This document shows positions 26,945 to 35,553 of a stretch of 64,000 nucleotides of DNA, in pieces. The stretch is from Fibrobacter sp. Lineage in GTDB: Bacteria; Fibrobacterota; Fibrobacteria; Fibrobacterales; Fibrobacteraceae. The position numbers and the translations under genes are program-made. Under the pieces are notes generated by a model. That model was not told where the DNA came from. It was given only the letters and a program-made list of their open reading frames with translations, and made no database searches. Positions within the stretch are counted from its first letter, which is position 1. The number at the start of each line of letters is the position of its first letter. The stretch is taken from assembly GCA_017642335.1 (NCBI GenBank), contig JAGCPF010000037.1:1-64000 (forward strand), given 5' to 3'.

Positions 26945-28174
26945 ATGACAAATACAGTATTCAGAGGGGAATCACGCGATGGTCACGTGATGCGCGTCGC
27001 CGTCGCAGACATCTACGATGAGCTGTTGCTCGAAAGGATCCGCGCAGAATCCGGATGCCGGATTATTCCCGTACAAAGAACCGAAGACGAAATCCGCAGG
27101 ATGCTCCGAGCCGATGCACAAAGGAGTTCGGAAGCGCTGCTGCGCGAACTGGAAAGCGGGAAAAAGCGGGACGCTTCGTCCGACTCGATGCCGGTCATCA
27201 GCCTCGTGGATTCCATCCTGGAAAGCGCTCTGGAACAGGGAGCGACGGATATCCATTTCGAGCCCGACTCGCAATCGTTCAAGGTCCGGTTTCGCAAGGA
27301 CGGCCTGCTGCACGACTACAGGGCGCTTCCCGCCTGGATAGCCGAACCCATCCTCATCCGCCTCAAGTTGCTCGCGCAAGCCGACATCACCGAGCGCCGC
27401 CTCCCCCACGACGGGAGTTTCACATTCCAGGGGGCGCATACCCAAGCGAATGTCCGACTGAGCACGCTCCCGGTACAGTACGGCGAGAAATGCGTCCTGC
27501 GCCTGTTGCCCACCAACGACGATGCGCAGACGCTCGACGACCTGGAATTCTCCCCGGCAATCCGCCAGGCCTTCCGCAACGCGTTCAGCGCCCCGCAGGG
27601 GCTCTTCCTCATCACCGGGCCCACGGGAAGCGGAAAGACGACCACGCTCTACGCGGGCCTGCGCGAAATCATCCACCGCGACATCAACGTCACTACGATA
27701 GAGGACCCGGTGGAATACACGCTGCACGGAGCGAACCAGGTCCAAGTCAACGAGAAATGCGGATTCACGTTCGCGACGGCGCTCCGTTCCGTCCTGCGGC
27801 AAGACCCGGACGTCATCCTCATCGGAGAAATCCGCGACAGCGAAACCGCGCAGATCGCGCTGCGGGCGGCACAGACCGGACACCTTGTGCTCGCGACACT
27901 CCACACGAACAGCGCCCGCGCGGCAGAGACCCGCCTGCAGGACCTCGGCATCGCCCCCAAGCTATTCCGCGAGTCGCTCATCGGCATCGTCGCCCAGCGC
28001 CTGCTGCGCAAGCGCGACCCGCAATCGGAAGGCTACAAGGGCCGTATCGCCGCCGTCGAGTTCCTCCGCCCCGACGGCACCTATGTCGACGGGGACCTAA
28101 AAGAAAACGCCCTGCGACTCGTACGCGAAGGCGTTACCGACATGGGCGAAATCGCCCGCGTATTCGGCTCGTAA
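26945..28174 (+). CDS. GspE/PilB-family secretion ATPase
   Basis: A 409-residue hexameric ATPase of the type II secretion/type IV pilus assembly family. The C-terminal core shows ATDIHFEP, Walker A GPTGSGKTTTLYAG, the Asp box TIEDPVEY, Walker B DVILIGEIRD and the His box LATLHTNSA. It is shorter than typical GspE/PilB (~550). The N-terminal N1 domain is reduced to about 60 residues, and the tetracysteine zinc motif is missing after the His box. No other secretion or pilus gene is adjacent. The start at 26945 is chosen over 26909. The stop codon abuts that of mtgA. Confidence 0.88.
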   Translation: MTNTVFRGESRDGHVMRVAVADIYDELLLERIRAESGCRIIPVQRTEDEIRRMLRADAQRSSEALLRELESGKKRDASSDSMPVISLVDSILESALEQGATDIHFEPDSQSFKVRFRKDGLLHDYRALPAWIAEPILIRLKLLAQADITERRLPHDGSFTFQGAHTQANVRLSTLPVQYGEKCVLRLLPTNDDAQTLDDLEFSPAIRQAFRNAFSAPQGLFLITGPTGSGKTTTLYAGLREIIHRDINVTTIEDPVEYTLHGANQVQVNEKCGFTFATALRSVLRQDPDVILIGEIRDSETAQIALRAAQTGHLVLATLHTNSARAAETRLQDLGIAPKLFRESLIGIVAQRLLRKRDPQSEGYKGRIAAVEFLRPDGTYVDGDLKENALRLVREGVTDMGEIARVFGS

Positions 28175-29227
28175 TTACTTTTTCTTGTTCTTGGCCTTTT
28201 GGGCGGCAGAGTCCTTGGCCGATGCCTTTTCCTTCGGTACCTTGTCCTTGGGTGCCTGGGACTTCGATGCGGACGAATGTCCGCCCTTAGTTGGCTTATC
28301 GTGGGCATTCACAGGAGTCCCCGCATCCAGCGCCTGCGACGACGAGGACCGCGGAGCCATCAGCTGGCGCAGCGAATCCACGAGCAGGCTGTCCTTCTTG
28401 GGGAACATGTTCTGGTAAATCACGGCACGGCGCTTCGCCATGAACTGGCTCTCGCGCATGTTCGGGTGGTGCTTGCCCGGGCTTGCCAGCATGGCCGCAA
28501 GGTTGATGGCCTGGTCCACGCTCAGCTTGCTGCAGCTCTTCTTGTAATACGTGAGGCATGCCTCCTGGCACCCGAAAATGTCCTTGCCCCACTGGGCGTA
28601 GTTCAGATAAAGTTCCAGAATGCGGTCCTTGCCCAGTTCGCGTTCCATGAGCAAAGCGTAGGCGAGTTCCTTGAACTTGCGTTCCCATGAACGTTCTCCG
28701 CTCAAGAAAAGGTTCTTCGCGAGCTGCTGCGTAATCGTGGAACCGCCGAACTTGGTCTTGCCCGACACGCGGTTTGCCTCGAGAGCTTCCGAAATTGCGC
28801 GAATATCAAAACCAGGGTGGAAGTAGAACCCGGCATCTTCACTCGCGATCACGGCCTTGCGCAAGTTGACGTGGATGGAATCGAGCGGAACATAGGTATG
28901 CTTGATTTCGAAACTGGGATTGGAATCCAGGAGCGCCTGCATGTACTTACTCATCTCCGGCTGGTCATCCTTCAGGGAAACTACACCGTCGTACAGGTCG
29001 TAGACGTAGACGAAGCCCTTGTACATAAAGTAAGAAGCGGCAATCGTGAACGCGGCGGAATAGAGGATGAGGATAAGGAGCGCCTGCCGGATGATGAAGT
29101 TGATCAGGCGATAAAGCCACTTGACAATGAAAGCAAAGACAATGACGACCTTGAAATTCTTGAACCGGGTCCAAAGATCCTTGACCTTGGAAAAAAACTT
29201 CTTGACGCTTGCAATATTCACTTTCAT
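28175..29227 (-). CDS. mtgA: Monofunctional peptidoglycan transglycosylase (GT51)
   Basis: Polymerises lipid II into glycan strands outside the inner membrane. There is one TM segment at residues ~47-68. The GT51 motifs are EDAGFYFHPGFD (catalytic Glu), GGSTITQQLAKNLFL, RKFKELAYALLMERELGKDRILELYLN and AAMLASPGKHHP. No transpeptidase domain follows; the last ~60 residues are a Lys/Ala/Ser-rich tail of low complexity. At 350 residues it is longer than enterobacterial MtgA (~240) because of the extra N-terminal and C-terminal parts. A TATATTTA box lies 8 nt before the ATG. Confidence 0.92.
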   Translation of the reverse strand: MKVNIASVKKFFSKVKDLWTRFKNFKVVIVFAFIVKWLYRLINFIIRQALLILILYSAAFTIAASYFMYKGFVYVYDLYDGVVSLKDDQPEMSKYMQALLDSNPSFEIKHTYVPLDSIHVNLRKAVIASEDAGFYFHPGFDIRAISEALEANRVSGKTKFGGSTITQQLAKNLFLSGERSWERKFKELAYALLMERELGKDRILELYLNYAQWGKDIFGCQEACLTYYKKSCSKLSVDQAINLAAMLASPGKHHPNMRESQFMAKRRAVIYQNMFPKKDSLLVDSLRQLMAPRSSSSQALDAGTPVNAHDKPTKGGHSSASKSQAPKDKVPKEKASAKDSAAQKAKNKKK

Positions 29228-29235
29228 GGGAGGTA

Positions 29236-29243
29236 TAAATATA
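29236..29243 (-). promoter_or_regulatory. TATATTTA box upstream of mtgA
   Basis: Ends 8 nt before the mtgA ATG and overlaps the 18-nt spacer after the CHC2-Toprim gene stop, suggesting mtgA has its own promoter despite lying behind that gene. Confidence 0.4.
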
Positions 29244-29245
29244 GA

Positions 29246-30364
29246 TTATTTCCGGCGACCGAACCAATCGTTGATGTCTTCGCCTTCCTTCATGGCCGAA
29301 GAAAGGTTCTCCATGCCCGTGCCGAGGATGGTGCTGCGGATTCCCGCCTGGTCGAATACGCCCTGGATGTATTCCATGCCGCTTCGTCCCGCCTCGTCGT
29401 TGTCCAAACAAAGGACCACGCTCTTGTTCTTGAACAGCGGGAGCCATTCCATCTTGAATGACCGGACTCCGGGAATGCCCACGGCAGGTACATTCCGCCC
29501 GATAAAGGTGAGCGTGTCCACGACGCCTTCGCAAAGATACACCCAACCGGGCTTTTCGTCTAGGGCAGACACGTTGTACGGGAACGGGACCGTCCCACGC
29601 AAGTTCAGTTCCTTCGGCACGATGGTCTTGTCGATGGCCCGCGCCTGGAAATAGAACGAACGCATCTTGGAATCCAGATAAGGGAAAATCAAAGGATGCT
29701 TGTAAAAGCGCAAGTTGCCGCGTTCGTTGAAGAGGCCCACGTACTGCAAGACCTCGAGGCTGTAAATCTCCCTGAGCCGCCCGCTAATTTCTTCGTAATC
29801 ATCAATCGTGCGGATGCGCATTTTGTCCCAGACGGGCTTGTAGATGCGCCTTCGCGAAAGGTACGCGCCCGCAGGGGTGTGCTCAATCGGCTTCAGCATT
29901 TTCAGGAAGGAGAAAATCAAGTTCCGGCGGTCTTCTTCCTTGATCAGGGGTTTTTGCGGAGGCTCAATTTCCGGTTCGCGCAGCACCGGTTCACGGGTTC
30001 GGGACGGGCTAGGCTTTTCGGAAGCGCTCCCCTCACCTGCCGACTGTGCGGACTTGCGGATCGGTTTCGGCGAACCCACCAAGAATGAAAATTCCGACTT
30101 CAGCCACTCAACGGCCTCCAGAAAGGACATATTCTTGCACAGTTGCACAAGCGAAATCACGTCGCCGCGAACATCGTCACAGACCCAGCAACGGAACGTT
30201 CCGCGTTCCTCGGAAAAAGAAACGGAAGGAGTGCGGTCACCATGCGCATGACGCTGCGGAAAAAAACAGCGGCAACGCCCATGGACAACGTCAATACCCA
30301 GGGTCTTCGCGACAGCCGTTATCGAAAGCGACTCCTTGAATTGTTTCAGTTCCTCGTTGGTCAC
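29246..30364 (-). CDS. CHC2 zinc-finger / Toprim primase-like protein
   Basis: 372 residues. The N-terminus has a CHC2-type zinc ribbon with unusual first spacing (CRCFFPQRHAHGDRTPS, then FRCWVCDDVRGDVISLV), as in DnaG-family primases. A Pro/Ser/Glu linker at ~100-140 follows. The C-terminus has Toprim motifs VYLCEGVVDTLTF and LCLDNDEAGRSG. It lacks the long DnaG core and the helicase-binding C-terminal domain, so it is either a reduced primase or a mobile-element-type Toprim protein that has become resident. The start is GTG at 30364, 4 nt after a TATAATTT box, divergent from murB. Confidence 0.78.
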   Translation of the reverse strand: MTNEELKQFKESLSITAVAKTLGIDVVHGRCRCFFPQRHAHGDRTPSVSFSEERGTFRCWVCDDVRGDVISLVQLCKNMSFLEAVEWLKSEFSFLVGSPKPIRKSAQSAGEGSASEKPSPSRTREPVLREPEIEPPQKPLIKEEDRRNLIFSFLKMLKPIEHTPAGAYLSRRRIYKPVWDKMRIRTIDDYEEISGRLREIYSLEVLQYVGLFNERGNLRFYKHPLIFPYLDSKMRSFYFQARAIDKTIVPKELNLRGTVPFPYNVSALDEKPGWVYLCEGVVDTLTFIGRNVPAVGIPGVRSFKMEWLPLFKNKSVVLCLDNDEAGRSGMEYIQGVFDQAGIRSTILGTGMENLSSAMKEGEDINDWFGRRK

Positions 30365-30381
30365 AATTAAATTATAGTAAC

Positions 30382-30389
30382 TATATTTA
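30382..30389 (+). promoter_or_regulatory. TATATTTA box upstream of murB
   Basis: Only 4 nt separate the box from the murB ATG and there is no ribosome site, so a leaderless transcript is expected. A TATAATTT box for the divergent gene is at 30369-30376 on the other strand. Confidence 0.5.
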
Positions 30390-30393
30390 CGCC

Positions 30394-31302
30394 ATGCAAA
30401 TTCTCGAAAACGAACCGATGTGCAAGCACACCTCCTTTAAAGTCGGAGGACCGGTGCGCTACTTTGCAAAAGCCGAAACGGTCGAAGACCTGAAGACGGC
30501 CATGACGCTTGCCTGCGAGAAAAGCCTCCCCTACTTTATTCTGGGGAACGGAACGAACCTGCTCGTCTCGGACAAAGGTTATGACGGGGTCGTCATCACG
30601 CTCGCCGGGGATTTTTCGACAATCGAAGATTTAGGGAACGGAGCTTTCAAGGTCGGTGCAGCCGTTCCGCTCGGAAGGTTCGCACGTACAACGCTCAAGC
30701 AGGGATTTGCCGGCATCCACAAGCTCGCAGGCATTCCAGGAACACTGGGCGGCGCCATCTACATGAACGCCGGAGCCTACGGGCAGGAAATCGGGAACTG
30801 TTGCACAATGGTGACCGTTCTCGACGATGACGGTAGTACCCACGACATTGCCACAGCCGATTGCGCCTTCGGGTACAGACAAAGTATTTTTCAAAAGAAC
30901 AAGGCAACGATTCTCTCGGCGACTTTCCAGTTGCCAGCAGCAAGTGCAGAAGGCAAGACTGTCGCCGACCTCGAAGCCGAACTTGCCGAATGCATGGCCA
31001 AGCGCAAGGCGAGCCAGCCGCTCAACATGCCCAATGCGGGTTCCACGTTCAAGCGACTGGAAACCGGGGCCAAAGACACGCCCACGCAAATCGCGCCGGG
31101 CTACTATATCGAGCAGGCCGGGCTCAAGGGGCACCGCATCGGTGGCGCCGAAGTCAGCACGCTCCACGCAAACTTCATCGTGAACGCGGGCGGTGCGACA
31201 GCCTGCGACATCAAAACATTAAGCGAATACGTACAGCAGAAAGTCGCCGACAAATTCGGGATTCAGCTCAAACGCGAAATTATTCTGCTCGGAGAATTCT
31301 AG
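30394..31302 (+). CDS. murB: UDP-N-acetylenolpyruvoylglucosamine reductase MurB
   Basis: FAD enzyme reducing UDP-GlcNAc-enolpyruvate to UDP-MurNAc in peptidoglycan precursor synthesis. At 302 residues it is the short type II class. Motifs: HTSFKVGGPVRYF, LGNGTNLLVSD (FAD-binding), GIPGTLGGAIYMNAGAYGQEI, FGYRQSIFQ, and PNAGSTFKR with the catalytic Ser, ending with the HANFIVN block. It stands apart from other mur genes. Confidence 0.95.
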   Translation: MQILENEPMCKHTSFKVGGPVRYFAKAETVEDLKTAMTLACEKSLPYFILGNGTNLLVSDKGYDGVVITLAGDFSTIEDLGNGAFKVGAAVPLGRFARTTLKQGFAGIHKLAGIPGTLGGAIYMNAGAYGQEIGNCCTMVTVLDDDGSTHDIATADCAFGYRQSIFQKNKATILSATFQLPAASAEGKTVADLEAELAECMAKRKASQPLNMPNAGSTFKRLETGAKDTPTQIAPGYYIEQAGLKGHRIGGAEVSTLHANFIVNAGGATACDIKTLSEYVQQKVADKFGIQLKREIILLGEF

Positions 31303-31475
31303 GCGCGAGGCTCGTGGCTTGAGAAAAAAAAACACGCACTTCGTGCGTTAATAATAGGCGGCGAAGCCGTGATATTTTTCCCTAGATTCTAATCTCTAGA
31401 TTCTTTGATGGCGATTGCTTCAGGGCTATTCGCCCTTCGCAATGACAACCAAGGCGAATGCCGCGCCAAAACGCT
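31303..31475. repeat. Composite intergenic repeat, copy 2
   Basis: Shares with 18549-18743 the GGCTCG-type heptamers, CGCACTTCGTGCG hairpin, CGGCGAAGCCGTGAT hairpin, CTAGATTCT tracts and the GATTGC...GCAATGACAACCAAGGCG block in the same order. It fills the 189-bp gap between murB and the VanZ-like gene. Confidence 0.75.
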
Positions 31476-31491
31476 TGCGAATGACATTTTT

Positions 31492-31917
31492 TTATTGTTC
31501 GTCGTCTACTTTTTTAGGCACCGGATCAAATCGGTTCAAGATCCGCGTAATCACGGCATACACCGCACCGCCAATCAAGCCACCGGTCAAATCGGCGACA
31601 AGATCCAGCACGCTGCTGTCGCGGCCTTCGGTAAATCTCTGGTGGAATTCGTCTGTGCATCCGTAAGCAAGAGCAAGCGCCGCCACAACGAGCACACGCA
31701 GCCACTGGCGCTTGGACCATTCGGCACGAGTCCACAGCATGGCGTAACAGCCAGCAAGCGTCGCATATTCGCAAAAGTGCGCCAGCTTGTCCCAAATATG
31801 CGGGAATTCTTCCAGCTGTTCCATCGTCATCGACGAGAGTTTGAAAATGACCGCCATGCAAAGAATACAGGGAACGGCGCGGAAAAAAGGATACTTGCCA
31901 AAAAGCGACTCAAACAT
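31492..31917 (-). CDS. VanZ-like membrane protein
   Basis: About 141 residues from the ATG at 31917 (MFESLFGKYPFF), with four predicted membrane segments. The family block DKLAHFCEYATLAG, the central RVLVVAALALAYGCTDEFHQ and FTEGRDSSVLDLVADLTGGLIGG are typical of VanZ-like proteins. VanZ gives low-level teicoplanin resistance, but most homologues have no proven role. A TACATTTG box lies 8 nt before this ATG, supporting it over an upstream start at 32013 that would overlap rlmI. Confidence 0.85.
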   Translation of the reverse strand: MFESLFGKYPFFRAVPCILCMAVIFKLSSMTMEQLEEFPHIWDKLAHFCEYATLAGCYAMLWTRAEWSKRQWLRVLVVAALALAYGCTDEFHQRFTEGRDSSVLDLVADLTGGLIGGAVYAVITRILNRFDPVPKKVDDEQ

Positions 31918-31925
31918 CTTGGCGA

Positions 31926-31933
31926 CAAATGTA
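31926..31933 (-). promoter_or_regulatory. TACATTTG box upstream of the VanZ-like gene
   Basis: Fits TAnnTTTG exactly and ends 8 nt before the chosen ATG. It helps fix the start. Confidence 0.45.
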
Positions 31934-31972
31934 GAATAATTAACGGGAGAAGGCCTTTGAAGCATTTTTATT

Positions 31973-31997
31973 AAAGCGGGTATAGCCCGCCTTTTTT
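31973..31997 (+). terminator. Weak terminator-like hairpin inside the rlmI promoter region
   Basis: GCGGG-TATAG-CCCGC followed by C and six T, directly upstream of the rlmI box. The stem is only 5 bp. It may stop read-through into rlmI or be incidental. Confidence 0.35.
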
Positions 31998-31998
31998 C

Positions 31999-32006
31999 TA
32001 CATTTA
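31999..32006 (+). promoter_or_regulatory. TACATTTA box upstream of the rlmI-like gene
   Basis: Five nt before the ATG with no ribosome site; same class as the murB and dapA boxes. Confidence 0.45.
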
Positions 32007-32011
32007 CGCCC

Positions 32012-33205
32012 ATGAAAGCGATTACCTTGAAAGCCGGACGCGAGAAGTCCGCATTGCGTTACCACCCGTGGATCTTTAGCGGAGCTGTCGACGAAGTCGT
32101 CGGCGACCCGGAACTCGGCGACACCGTCGAAGTGTACAGTTACCGGAGCGATTTTCTGGGTCTTGCGGCGTACTCGCCCAAGTCCCAGATTCGCGGGCGC
32201 TTCTGGACGTTCGGCGAGAAGGCGAACATCGACCGTGAATTTTTCAGCGACATTCTGGACCGTGCCATCGCCGCCCGCAAAAGCCGCGGCTTCGACATCG
32301 AAGACAAGGAAAGCGCGTTCCGCCTGATTAACGCCGAGAACGACGGCATTCCGGGCTGCATCATCGACAAGTACGCCGACATCTATTCCGTCGAAATCCT
32401 CGCCGCCGGCGCCGAAGTCCACCGCAAGGACATCTATGAACTCCTCGCCGAGAAGACACACTGTCGCGGCATCTACGAGCGCTGTGACTCCGAAGTGCGC
32501 CGCAAAGAAGGCCTCCCCCTCCGTACGGGAGTCGTCTACGGCGAAGTTCCGGACGAACCCGTCATCATCAACGAGAACGGCATCCTCTTCCCCATCGACG
32601 TGAAGAACGGCCACAAGACCGGCTACTACCTCGACCAGCGCGACGCCCGCCGCCGTATCGGCGAACTTTCCAAGGGCAAGAAGGTGCTGAACTGCTTCTG
32701 CTATACCGGCGGATTCGGCCTGTACGCCCTCCGTGGCGGTTGCGAGAAAGTTTACCAGGTGGATGTTTCCAAAGATGCGCTCAAGCTCGCAAAAGAAGGC
32801 ATCATGCGCAACAAGCTCTGCACTGCGCATGCCACGCACGTAGAAGCCGACGTGTTCCAGTACCTGCGTAAGTGCCGCGACAAGGCGGAAACGTTCGACC
32901 TCATCGTTTTGGACCCGCCCAAGTTCGTCGAAAGCAAGGACAACTTGCAGAAGGGTGCCCGCGGCTACAAGGATATCAACCTGCTCGCGATGAAGCTGCT
33001 GGCCGAAGGCGGCATGCTCGCGACCTTCAGCTGCTCCGGGCTCATGGAGATGGATTTGTTCCAAAAAATTATTGCGGATGCCGCCGCCGATGCCCATCGG
33101 CGCGTTCAAATCATTGAACGCTTCGGCCAGCCCGCCGACCACCCCGTAAATACGGCCTTCCCCGAAGGCCAGTACCTCAAGGGATTGCTCGTACAAGTCG
33201 TATAA
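32012..33205 (+). CDS. Class I rRNA large-subunit methyltransferase, RlmI-like
   Basis: A 397-residue SAM-dependent methyltransferase of the RlmI/RlmK (COG1092) family, which makes 5-methylcytosine in 23S rRNA. Features: N-terminal PUA domain (ITLKAGREKSALRYHPWIFSGAV), central FRLINAENDGIPGCIIDKY, the KTGYYLDQRDAR segment, SAM motif VLNCFCYTGGFGLYALRGG, the IVLDPPKF catalytic block and the FSCSGLM segment with the catalytic-type Cys. Exact target base is inferred from family. Confidence 0.9.
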   Translation: MKAITLKAGREKSALRYHPWIFSGAVDEVVGDPELGDTVEVYSYRSDFLGLAAYSPKSQIRGRFWTFGEKANIDREFFSDILDRAIAARKSRGFDIEDKESAFRLINAENDGIPGCIIDKYADIYSVEILAAGAEVHRKDIYELLAEKTHCRGIYERCDSEVRRKEGLPLRTGVVYGEVPDEPVIINENGILFPIDVKNGHKTGYYLDQRDARRRIGELSKGKKVLNCFCYTGGFGLYALRGGCEKVYQVDVSKDALKLAKEGIMRNKLCTAHATHVEADVFQYLRKCRDKAETFDLIVLDPPKFVESKDNLQKGARGYKDINLLAMKLLAEGGMLATFSCSGLMEMDLFQKIIADAAADAHRRVQIIERFGQPADHPVNTAFPEGQYLKGLLVQVV

Positions 33206-33250
33206 TAAATCCTAGAGAAGCCCAATACGGCTATCGCCTCATTTTTTTTG

Positions 33251-33279
33251 AAAAGGTGGAAAAAACCACCTTTTTTTTT
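33251..33279 (+). terminator. Rho-independent terminator after the rlmI-like gene
   Basis: AAAAGGTGG / CCACCTTTT stem with an A6 loop and nine T. It isolates the radical SAM unit that follows. Confidence 0.85.
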
Positions 33280-33348
33280 ATTTTCTCTAAAATCCGCATA
33301 AATTAAGATATATTACAGAAGACGTTTTTCTAAAGGAAGTCATATTTA

Positions 33349-34251
33349 ATGAAAGTCTCATCCTTCTTATATTTTGCCAATTTTTGGTTAAAAACAGTTC
33401 TTTTCAAGAAAAAAGACCCAATCCTCGGAACTGTAATCCTGACCGACCGATGCAATTTGAAATGCAAGCACTGTTCCGTCAACAATATCACGGCAATAAT
33501 GCATCCTTACCCACAAATCAAAAAAGAGATGCAAACTTTATATAAAATGGGCGTAAGGATTCTATTCTTCTGCGGAGGCGAAACGTTCCTATGGAGAGAC
33601 GGTGAATTGACCGTTAGAGATTTGGTCATCGAAGCCAAGAGAATGGGCTTCATGATTGTCAATGTAGTCACTAATGGAACCCAACCGATTGATTTGCCTG
33701 AAGCCGACTTGATCCTCCTGAGCCTTGATGGCGACAGGGAACATCACAACGCCATAAGGGGTGATACCTTCGACACCATCATGGGAAATGTCAAGAACGC
33801 CACCGCAGACAACATCTGCTTCTACATGGCCATCAACCAAATCAACAAGGATGCCGTACGGGATGTATGCATGATAGCCAAAGAGACGGAGCACGTCAGG
33901 GCGGTATCGTTCAATTTCCACACACCTTATCCCGACACAAGGAATCTTCTACTATCCACCGAAGAAAAGAAAGCAATTGCGGGGACCATTTCGCAGATGA
34001 TGGACGAAGGCGCTCCGATATTCAATCTCAAAAGTGCGCTCCCATATCTGGTAAACAACTCATTCCCAACACCATGCCATCAGTGTCTGGTCATAGAAAA
34101 CGGCAAGATTTCGGTATGCGGGAGATGCATCGACGTCCCCGGCCTCTGCGACGAATGCGGTTATTTCTTCGTAGCGGAGTACACGCTTCTTTTCAAGGGA
34201 AATCTAAAAATTGCCACCGAAGCGTTAAGAACATACCTAAAGTACGTATAA
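33349..34251 (+). CDS. Radical SAM protein of unknown function (first of a pair)
   Basis: 300 residues. The radical SAM cluster motif is CNLKCKHC (residues ~38-45), with GGETFLW in the SAM-binding strand and LLSLDGDREHHNAIRG. A Cys-rich C-terminal part (CHQCLVIENGKISVCGRCID, then CDECGYFF) could bind a second Fe-S cluster, like SPASM or twitch domains. It has a hydrophobic N-terminus (FLYFANFWLKTVLF), perhaps membrane-associated. The ribosome site is AAGGAAG. It is followed 18 nt later by a HemW-like radical SAM gene. No peptide precursor or heme gene is adjacent. Base composition is AT-richer than the flanking rlmI and GH16 genes. Confidence 0.8.
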   Translation: MKVSSFLYFANFWLKTVLFKKKDPILGTVILTDRCNLKCKHCSVNNITAIMHPYPQIKKEMQTLYKMGVRILFFCGGETFLWRDGELTVRDLVIEAKRMGFMIVNVVTNGTQPIDLPEADLILLSLDGDREHHNAIRGDTFDTIMGNVKNATADNICFYMAINQINKDAVRDVCMIAKETEHVRAVSFNFHTPYPDTRNLLLSTEEKKAIAGTISQMMDEGAPIFNLKSALPYLVNNSFPTPCHQCLVIENGKISVCGRCIDVPGLCDECGYFFVAEYTLLFKGNLKIATEALRTYLKYV

Positions 34252-34269
34252 AAAAGAGAATGCTGTTGG

Positions 34270-35523
34270 ATGAGCTTAATTACAACTTTTACTAGGGCTT
34301 GGCTTACCAGGTCATTCAAACCTTTCTTATTTAAAAATGACTATGACAAATCTCTACCCTTTAGAGATTGTGAAAAACTAGGCCTCTACGTCCACATTCC
34401 TTTTTGCAAGAGTGTCTGTACATTTTGCCCCTATTGCAAGACGGTATACAACCCAAAGCAATGTGACCGGTATATTGACGCTCTGGTAAAGGAAATCCAC
34501 AAGGTCGGCAGCCAATGCGAACACAAGAAAGAAACGACTAGCCTGTATTTTGGCGGCGGGACGCCCGCTCTAATCGCAGATAGAATTGACGAAATCATCG
34601 AAGCCATCAACGAACATTTCATTATCACAGAAGGGATCGGCGTCGAGCTCCATCCAGACAACGTAAACGTCGAAACTCTAAAAAAACTTAAAGCCGCCGG
34701 CGTTACGAAAATCAGTATCGGGATCCAATCATTTCTAGAGAAATATCAAACCATATTAGGCCGAAAAAAGGTCGATGCACAAAAGCTAAAAGAAGCCTTA
34801 AGCGCCGTTGAATTCGAAACCGTATCCATGGACCTTATATTCGCCCTCCCCGACCAAACCTACGAAGACATCAAAGCGGATGTAGACACCGCATTTACAA
34901 GCGGAGCCAACCATGTGGCTATTTATCCGTTCATAGACTTTTCCTTTACCAAAAGTAAAGTTAAAGCGATGCCCAAGAAGCAAAAAAAGAAATTGCTAGA
35001 CCAGATTACGGACTATTTCAATCAGAAAGGATACCACCGCAGTTCCATTTGGACATTCTCGAACAAAAAGGAAGCCAAGTATTCATCAATGACAAGAGAC
35101 AACTTCCTTGGTTTCGGATGTTCGGCGACCACCCTACTTAAGGCGCAATTCAAGATAAATACTTTCTCAGTAGACGAATACTGCAACCGGCTTGATAGCG
35201 ACGAACTGCCAACATCATTGACCATAAGGTTCTCGCCAAGACAGCGGATGGTGTATTATCTTTTCTGGACGCTTTACAGTATGCAGCTGGACGAAAGGAA
35301 ATTCGAAGAATTCTTCGGAGTCCCACTAAAGAAGATGTACGGTATTGATTTCTGGTTAGCACAGAAGCTCGGATTCCTGACAAAAGAAAACGGTATATAC
35401 TCCGTCACCAAGAAAGGAGCGTTCTACTACCATTACTACGAACAGTTCTACACTCTTTCATACATAGACAAAATGTGGGGAATCATGAGAAAAGAAGCAT
35501 TCCCCGAGCGCATCGAGTTCTAG
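34270..35523 (+). CDS. HemN/HemW-like radical SAM protein (second of a pair)
   Basis: 417 residues. The cluster motif is FCKSVCTFCPYC (CxxxCxxC with a fourth Cys after two residues), preceded by LYVHIPF as in coproporphyrinogen dehydrogenase/HemW proteins. GGGTPALI, ELHPDNVNVETLKKLKAAGV, SIGIQSF and MDLIFALPDQT follow that family. The C-terminus ends in a winged-helix-like region (LGFLTKENGIYSVTKKG). True HemN has CxxxCxxCxC, so heme synthesis is uncertain; heme-chaperone or novel radical chemistry with the upstream protein are alternatives. The two genes form one unit between a terminator and the convergent GH16 gene. Confidence 0.8.
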   Translation: MSLITTFTRAWLTRSFKPFLFKNDYDKSLPFRDCEKLGLYVHIPFCKSVCTFCPYCKTVYNPKQCDRYIDALVKEIHKVGSQCEHKKETTSLYFGGGTPALIADRIDEIIEAINEHFIITEGIGVELHPDNVNVETLKKLKAAGVTKISIGIQSFLEKYQTILGRKKVDAQKLKEALSAVEFETVSMDLIFALPDQTYEDIKADVDTAFTSGANHVAIYPFIDFSFTKSKVKAMPKKQKKKLLDQITDYFNQKGYHRSSIWTFSNKKEAKYSSMTRDNFLGFGCSATTLLKAQFKINTFSVDEYCNRLDSDELPTSLTIRFSPRQRMVYYLFWTLYSMQLDERKFEEFFGVPLKKMYGIDFWLAQKLGFLTKENGIYSVTKKGAFYYHYYEQFYTLSYIDKMWGIMRKEAFPERIEF

Positions 35524-35553
35524 CATAATCCCCGACACAATCGGGGATTGTAT

